Source: an uncultured Oscillibacter sp.
Lineage (GTDB): Bacteria; Bacillota; Clostridia; Oscillospirales; Oscillospiraceae
Direction: 5' to 3'
Length of the DNA stretch: 64,000 nt
Assembly (NCBI RefSeq): GCF_910579365.1
Contig: NZ_CAJTUX010000001.1
Coordinates: 130,605 to 194,604, forward strand
Part shown: piece after piece, positions 60,262 to 64,000 of the stretch
How the letters are laid out: each line of letters begins with the position of its first letter
How positions within the stretch are numbered: the stretch's first letter is position 1
Translations under genes and position numbers: made by a program
The notes under the pieces: model-generated
Told to the model about the DNA's origin: nothing
Database searches by the model: none
The model's input: only the letters and a program-made list of their open reading frames with translations

Positions 60262-62046
60262 TTATTTTTTCAAAAGCCGCCACAGCGTGGTCCGGCTGAT
60301 GCCCAGGCGCTTTGCCGCGGCGGTCTGGTTGCCTCCGGTTTCCTCCAGCACCCGGAGGGCCACGTCCTGATTGATTTCCTCCAGCGTCCGGCCCAGGTCC
60401 AGGGGGACGGCGGCATTTTCCGCCCGGAAGGTGAAGACCCCCACGTGCCGCTCCTTCCGCAGAAGCTGGCGGACGCTGTCGGCGGTGATGGACTGCCCCG
60501 GCGCGGTGACGGCCAGGTCCCCCAGGACCCGGCGGAACTGTGTATAGTTGTGGGGCCACTGGAAGTTTTGCAGCAGGGCCATGGCTTCCGGCTCCACGCC
60601 CAGAATCTGCCGGGGCAGGTCTGCGTTCAGATAGCTCAGGGAGAGGTTGACCAGCGTGGGAATGCGCTCCGCCATCTGCCGCAGAGGGGGCAGGTAGAGG
60701 GAGAGGCAGCACAGCTTGTCGGTGAACAGGGAGCCCACGCTGGAGATATACTCCCCCGGCTGGCAGACGCAGGAGAAGATCACCCGGTTCCGCCGGCAGA
60801 CGTCCATCTCCGCCAGGACGGCCAGCAGCTGCCGCCGCCGCTCCGGGGAGAGTACGTCGACGCTGGCGAAATACAGCGTGTTTCCCTCGTCGGAGAGGGG
60901 GGAGTTGTGGTGCTCCAAAAGAAAGGTCCAGCTCCGGTCGTTGAGGAGGCTGCAATTGATGGAGACCAGGGGGTTGTTCCGCAAAACGCTGCGCATATAC
61001 AGCGCCCCCACCATGGACTCCTTGCCGGTGCCGTCCTCCCCGGTGACCATCACCGGGGCGCTGCTCTGGTTGATGCGGGCAATCTCCTCCCGGAAGTCGC
61101 CGATGGTGCCGGCGAAGCTGAAGATGCTGTCGTAAAAGGCGCTTTCCGCCTCCGGCCGGGTGGCGAACTCGATGCCCACCTGACTGGGGGAGAGGGGGGT
61201 TTTTCGGGCGTCCACGAAGAAAGCGGTATAGGGCTGCCCGCCGGAGCTGATCTGCCGGGCCCGGATAGAGTAGAGCATCCCGCCGAGATTGCGGACGATC
61301 CGCCGCTCCAGGTCCTTCTGGGATTCCGGCAATTCCCGCCGGAGGAGGTCCAGCAGTTCCGGCACCGGGTCGTTCAGCGTGGAGAGGAAGAGGCTTCCGG
61401 ATTGGTCGAAGACCACCGTCTGACTGATTTGCCCTTGAATCAGCTCCCGGAGAAAGAGGTTCTCCTCCCGCAGGCGCTGCTGGCTGGCGCAGATGCGCAG
61501 AGCCTGCTCAAAGGCTTTCCGGATACTCTCCACAGAGGAGGTGACCAAAAAGACGTTCATCCCCAGGCGCTTGGCAGTGGTGTTGGCCAGCGTGTCGCAG
61601 AGAACGGCCTGACAGTGGTTCTGCTGGAGTTCCAGCAGAATGGGCTCCACCATGTCATGGGAGTGATAGGTGTGTACCTCCATGGCGTAATCCATGGCCT
61701 TGCAGAGAAGGCGGGCGTTTTCCGCAATGCTGGGGGCGGCGATAAAGGCGGTTTTGCCGTCCAGCCCCCCCGCCAGCTTCAGCGAGCAGAGAAGATCGTA
61801 CATGGACACCTCGATCTCCACCACCGGGAGGGACAGGTCCCGGCGCAGCATGGAAGCGGTGTCTCCTCTGGAGATCACCACATCGTAATTTCCGTGGAAG
61901 TTGGCCCGGGCGATTTCCAGGCCCAGTTCCCGGTCGCCCACAAACAGGGTCAGGTCCATTTGGGGATATTCTTCCGCCAGATTGCTCATCAAAGTCTTCA
62001 TTCCCTCGTAAGGGGCGATGCCCAGCACGCGAATTGGCGTATCCAT
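60262..62046 (-). CDS. PrpR-type regulator with AAA+ and Fis domains
   Basis: 594 residues: PrpR N-terminal sensor domain (about 1-185), a PAS-like segment, an AAA+ domain (about 300-510; Walker A VTGEDGTGKES) and a C-terminal Fis-type helix-turn-helix (GNQTAAAKRLGISRTTLWRL). The GAFTGA loop needed to contact sigma-54 is absent: the chain runs SWTFLLEHHNSPLSDEGNTL instead. So it probably acts with sigma-A. Divergent from the four-carbon kinase gene; two copies of TGTTTnAAnnTTAAACGC in between are likely its operators. GGAGGGCTT precedes the ATG. Confidence 0.88.
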   Translation of the reverse strand: MDTPIRVLGIAPYEGMKTLMSNLAEEYPQMDLTLFVGDRELGLEIARANFHGNYDVVISRGDTASMLRRDLSLPVVEIEVSMYDLLCSLKLAGGLDGKTAFIAAPSIAENARLLCKAMDYAMEVHTYHSHDMVEPILLELQQNHCQAVLCDTLANTTAKRLGMNVFLVTSSVESIRKAFEQALRICASQQRLREENLFLRELIQGQISQTVVFDQSGSLFLSTLNDPVPELLDLLRRELPESQKDLERRIVRNLGGMLYSIRARQISSGGQPYTAFFVDARKTPLSPSQVGIEFATRPEAESAFYDSIFSFAGTIGDFREEIARINQSSAPVMVTGEDGTGKESMVGALYMRSVLRNNPLVSINCSLLNDRSWTFLLEHHNSPLSDEGNTLYFASVDVLSPERRRQLLAVLAEMDVCRRNRVIFSCVCQPGEYISSVGSLFTDKLCCLSLYLPPLRQMAERIPTLVNLSLSYLNADLPRQILGVEPEAMALLQNFQWPHNYTQFRRVLGDLAVTAPGQSITADSVRQLLRKERHVGVFTFRAENAAVPLDLGRTLEEINQDVALRVLEETGGNQTAAAKRLGISRTTLWRLLKK

Positions 62047-62061
62047 AAGCCCTCCAAAACT

Positions 62062-62076
62062 GTTTAAATTTTAAAC
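62062..62076. promoter_or_regulatory. Operator 1 of the PrpR-type regulator
   Basis: Palindrome GTTTAAA-T-TTTAAAC, just after the regulator's own -10 box: autorepression site by position. Confidence 0.75.
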
Positions 62077-62078
62077 GC

Positions 62079-62107
62079 ATTATACCAAACGCACAAAAAG
62101 AGTGCAA
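62079..62107 (-). promoter_or_regulatory. Promoter of the PrpR-type regulator
   Basis: Minus strand TTGCAC (62107-62102), 17 bases, TATAAT (62084-62079) with extended TGG. Confidence 0.85.
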
Positions 62108-62121
62108 GCCTTTTTCGGCGT

Positions 62122-62136
62122 GTTTCAAAATTAAAC
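62122..62136. promoter_or_regulatory. Operator 2 of the PrpR-type regulator
   Basis: GTTTCAAAATTAAAC, the same motif as operator 1 and exactly 60 bases from it, upstream of the kinase -35 box: activation site by position. Confidence 0.72.
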
Positions 62137-62156
62137 GCTTTGGGAAGAAAAAAAGA

Positions 62157-62185
62157 TTGCGCATCGCAGAAAATCTTTATAAAAT
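62157..62185 (+). promoter_or_regulatory. Promoter of the kinase-dehydrogenase operon
   Basis: TTGCGC (62157-62162), 17 bases, TAAAAT (62180-62185). Confidence 0.65.
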
Positions 62186-62289
62186 AAGCCCAAAGAAACA
62201 AAGCTGATGTGGGAATTTTTGATAAAAACGCTGGCGCAAAAGATGGAAGAAGAAATATGTTTCAAAAATGGACATATGCGGGGTGCGGC

Positions 62290-63561
62290 ATGGTCAAGCT
62301 CTTGATGATAGCGGATGATTTTACAGGCGCACTGGATACAGGCGTCCAGTTCGCGGTGCGCGGGGCGAGGACCTGTGTGGTGACGGACCCGGCCTACGAC
62401 TTCTCCCGGACCGGAGAGGATATCCAGGTGCTGGTCCTGGACGCGGAGACCCGGCACCTGCCGCCGGAAGCGGCCTATGACACAGTGTTCCGGGCGGTAA
62501 CGGACGCGCTGGAAGCCGGATTCACCCATGTTTACAAAAAAACGGATTCCGCCCTCCGGGGCAACGTCGGCGCGGAGCTGGGCGCGGTGCTGGACGCCGC
62601 CGGGGCGGAGAGCCTGACCTTCCTGCCAGCCCTTCCGAAGATGAAGCGGATCACCCGAAAGGGCGTGCATTACATTGACGGCGTGCCCGTGGCCGAGAGC
62701 GTCTTCGGCCAGGACCCCTTCGAGCCTGTGGCGGCTTCCTCGGTGGCGGAAATTCTGAGAGCGCAGACGGAAAAGCCGGCGGTGCTTCACGAACTGGGGG
62801 AGGAGGCGGCGGCAGGCCGCCCCGGCATCCAGATTTACGACGCGGAGACGGACCAGGACCTGCTGCGAATTGGCCGGAGTCTGGGCGGGGAGGGGCTGCG
62901 CCTCTGCGCCGGGTGCGCGGGCTTCGCGTCGGTGGTGGCGGAGCTGCTGGAGCTGGAGGGGACGCCTCCCGGGATGCCATACCTGGTTCCGGCGCTGTTC
63001 GTGGCCTGCGGCAGCGTGAACCCGGTGACGCTGCGGCAGATGGAGACTGCGGAGGCGGCGGGGTTCCCCCACGTTCACCTGACGCCGGTTCAGAAGCTGG
63101 AATCCGCCTGGAGGGAGACGCCGGAGTGCGCCGGAGTGGTGGCCTCCTGGCTGGAGACTGCGGAAAGAGAGCGGCGCTTCATTCTGGACGTCAACGATCC
63201 GGCGGACTGTGAGGACACCGTCCTCTATGCCAGAGAGCGGGGACTTACCACCGAGGAGCTCCGGGTCCGCATTTCGGACCAGTTGGGCCACTTGGTGCAG
63301 CGGCTGCTGGACGGGGGACTGGACGCCACGCTTCTCTGCACCGGCGGGGATACTCTGCTGGCCCTGACCAGGGCCGTGGGAGTGGCGGAGCTGTCGCCGG
63401 TGTGCGAGCTGGATACCGGCGCGGTGTTGACGGACTTTGTGTACCGCGGGAAGACGTATCATATCATTTCAAAATCCGGCGGCTTTGGGGAGCCAGACCT
63501 GTTTTGCAGGCTGGCGCGGTCCCTGGGCGCCGGAGATCAAGAGGAGGATGGAGTATGTTGA
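62290..63561 (+). CDS. Four-carbon acid sugar kinase family protein
   Basis: Kinase of the DUF1537 family (OtnK/DtnK/LtnK), which phosphorylates tetronates such as erythronate, threonate or 3-oxo-tetronate. 423 residues: N-terminal substrate domain LLMIADDFTGALDTGVQFA and YKKTDSALRGNVG, C-terminal nucleotide-binding domain with CTGGDTLLAL and ISKSGGFGEPDLF. I start at ATG 62290 (MVKLLMIADDF) to match the family; ATG 62257 would add 11 residues. It overlaps the dehydrogenase gene by seven bases. The exact substrate is not readable. Confidence 0.9.
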   Translation: MVKLLMIADDFTGALDTGVQFAVRGARTCVVTDPAYDFSRTGEDIQVLVLDAETRHLPPEAAYDTVFRAVTDALEAGFTHVYKKTDSALRGNVGAELGAVLDAAGAESLTFLPALPKMKRITRKGVHYIDGVPVAESVFGQDPFEPVAASSVAEILRAQTEKPAVLHELGEEAAAGRPGIQIYDAETDQDLLRIGRSLGGEGLRLCAGCAGFASVVAELLELEGTPPGMPYLVPALFVACGSVNPVTLRQMETAEAAGFPHVHLTPVQKLESAWRETPECAGVVASWLETAERERRFILDVNDPADCEDTVLYARERGLTTEELRVRISDQLGHLVQRLLDGGLDATLLCTGGDTLLALTRAVGVAELSPVCELDTGAVLTDFVYRGKTYHIISKSGGFGEPDLFCRLARSLGAGDQEEDGVC

Positions 63562-64000
63562 CAAAGTATGAACTGAAAATGCCCCACGCCGTCTACAGCG
63601 GCGAGGACGCGCTGGGCCGGATTCCGGAGATTTTCGCGGCCAATGAGGTGAAGCGCCTGGTGGTCTTCACGGACAAGGGCATTGAGGGCGCGGGACTGCT
63701 GGAGTTCCCCATGGCCAAGGTCCGGGAGACCGGCGTGGAGACCGTGATTCTGGACGACCTGCCGGCGGAGCCCTCTTATATGGAGGCGCAGAAGCTGGTG
63801 GACCAGTGCAAGGACTGCGGCGCGGACTTCATCATGGCCGTGGGCGGCGGCAGCGTCATGGATACCGCCAAGCTGGCCAGCGTCCTGATGACCGACGAGT
63901 ACGGCATCAAGGAACTGCTGGACGAGCCGGGCCGGGCACGGAAGTGCATGAAGACCCTGATGATTCCCACCACCGCAGGCACCGGCTCCGAGGCCACGCC
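63555..64000 (+). CDS. Iron-containing alcohol dehydrogenase (3' end cut by window)
   Basis: The first 148 codons are visible: MLTKYELKMPHAVYSGEDAL, the NAD-binding GGGSVMDTAKLAS and IPTTAGTGSEATP. This is the iron-dependent (type III) alcohol dehydrogenase family, which normally has about 380 residues. GGAGGATGGAGT precedes the ATG. Being coupled to the tetronate kinase, it probably oxidises or reduces a four-carbon sugar acid or its aldehyde rather than ethanol; inferred from position. Confidence 0.9.
   Translation, partial: MLTKYELKMPHAVYSGEDALGRIPEIFAANEVKRLVVFTDKGIEGAGLLEFPMAKVRETGVETVILDDLPAEPSYMEAQKLVDQCKDCGADFIMAVGGGSVMDTAKLASVLMTDEYGIKELLDEPGRARKCMKTLMIPTTAGTGSEAT

Overview
The window looks like chromosome of a GC-rich, low-oxygen gut Clostridium of the Oscillospiraceae type (Flavonifractor/Lawsonibacter/Oscillibacter-like). 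The reasons are: strong GGAGG ribosome sites, sigma-A promoters, HrcA/CIRCE control of both heat-shock operons, Spo0A-type boxes, a DUF951 protein, a ComEC channel, and very G/C-rich third codon positions in the host genes. The genus is inferred, not proven.

Layout. 1-15.6 kb (mostly minus strand): a cut glycerate kinase; groES-groEL with a CIRCE operator and an unusual array of hairpins between the two genes; a small gene behind four 0A boxes; a TOPRIM (RNase M5-like) gene, holA and comEC; a DUF4015 protein; rpiB; and hrcA-grpE-dnaK-dnaJ followed by a PHP phosphatase, again behind CIRCE. 15.9-21.5 kb: a Crp/Fnr regulator, a hotdog thioesterase, a membrane protein, DUF951 with a coupled 31-residue membrane peptide, an S1-domain protein and rarA. 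21.5-32.7 kb: an amino-sugar catabolism locus. GalE, a sugar nucleotidyltransferase, a NahK-like N-acetylhexosamine kinase and a PocR/AraC regulator are followed by a sugar ABC transporter, nagB, nagA and an MsmX-type ATPase. Together these would import N-acetylhexosamine-containing sugars and route them to UDP-sugars and fructose-6-phosphate. 32.7-42.7 kb: rhodanese, sodium/solute symporter, a LacI-type repressor divergent from a sucrose PTS and sucrose-6-phosphate hydrolase with three matching operators, a rhodanese pseudogene, an ECF sigma/anti-sigma pair and ychF.

42.7-54.8 kb is an integrated mobilizable element bounded by imperfect 21-bp inverted repeats. One arm (minus strand) carries a serine recombinase, a small TnpW-like protein, a primase/helicase and a MobV-type relaxase with an oriT-like palindrome. 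The other arm (plus strand) carries a zinc-motif protein, a sigma-like protein and four cargo genes of unknown function, the last two being tandem paralogues. Its cargo is clearly more A/T-rich than the host genes. This cassette, with its (GACA)7 leader and palindromic promoter, is the best candidate here for an undescribed system.

54.9-58.7 kb is a graveyard: a tyrosine integrase broken in three frames, a 3' tRNA-like fragment that probably marks an attachment site, and a decayed prophage (tail-fibre, scaffold and minor capsid remnants). 58.8-64 kb returns to host genes: a PH-domain protein, a sugar-phosphate isomerase that lost its middle, and a PrpR-type regulator divergent from a four-carbon acid sugar kinase and an iron alcohol dehydrogenase (cut by the window end), with paired operators between them.
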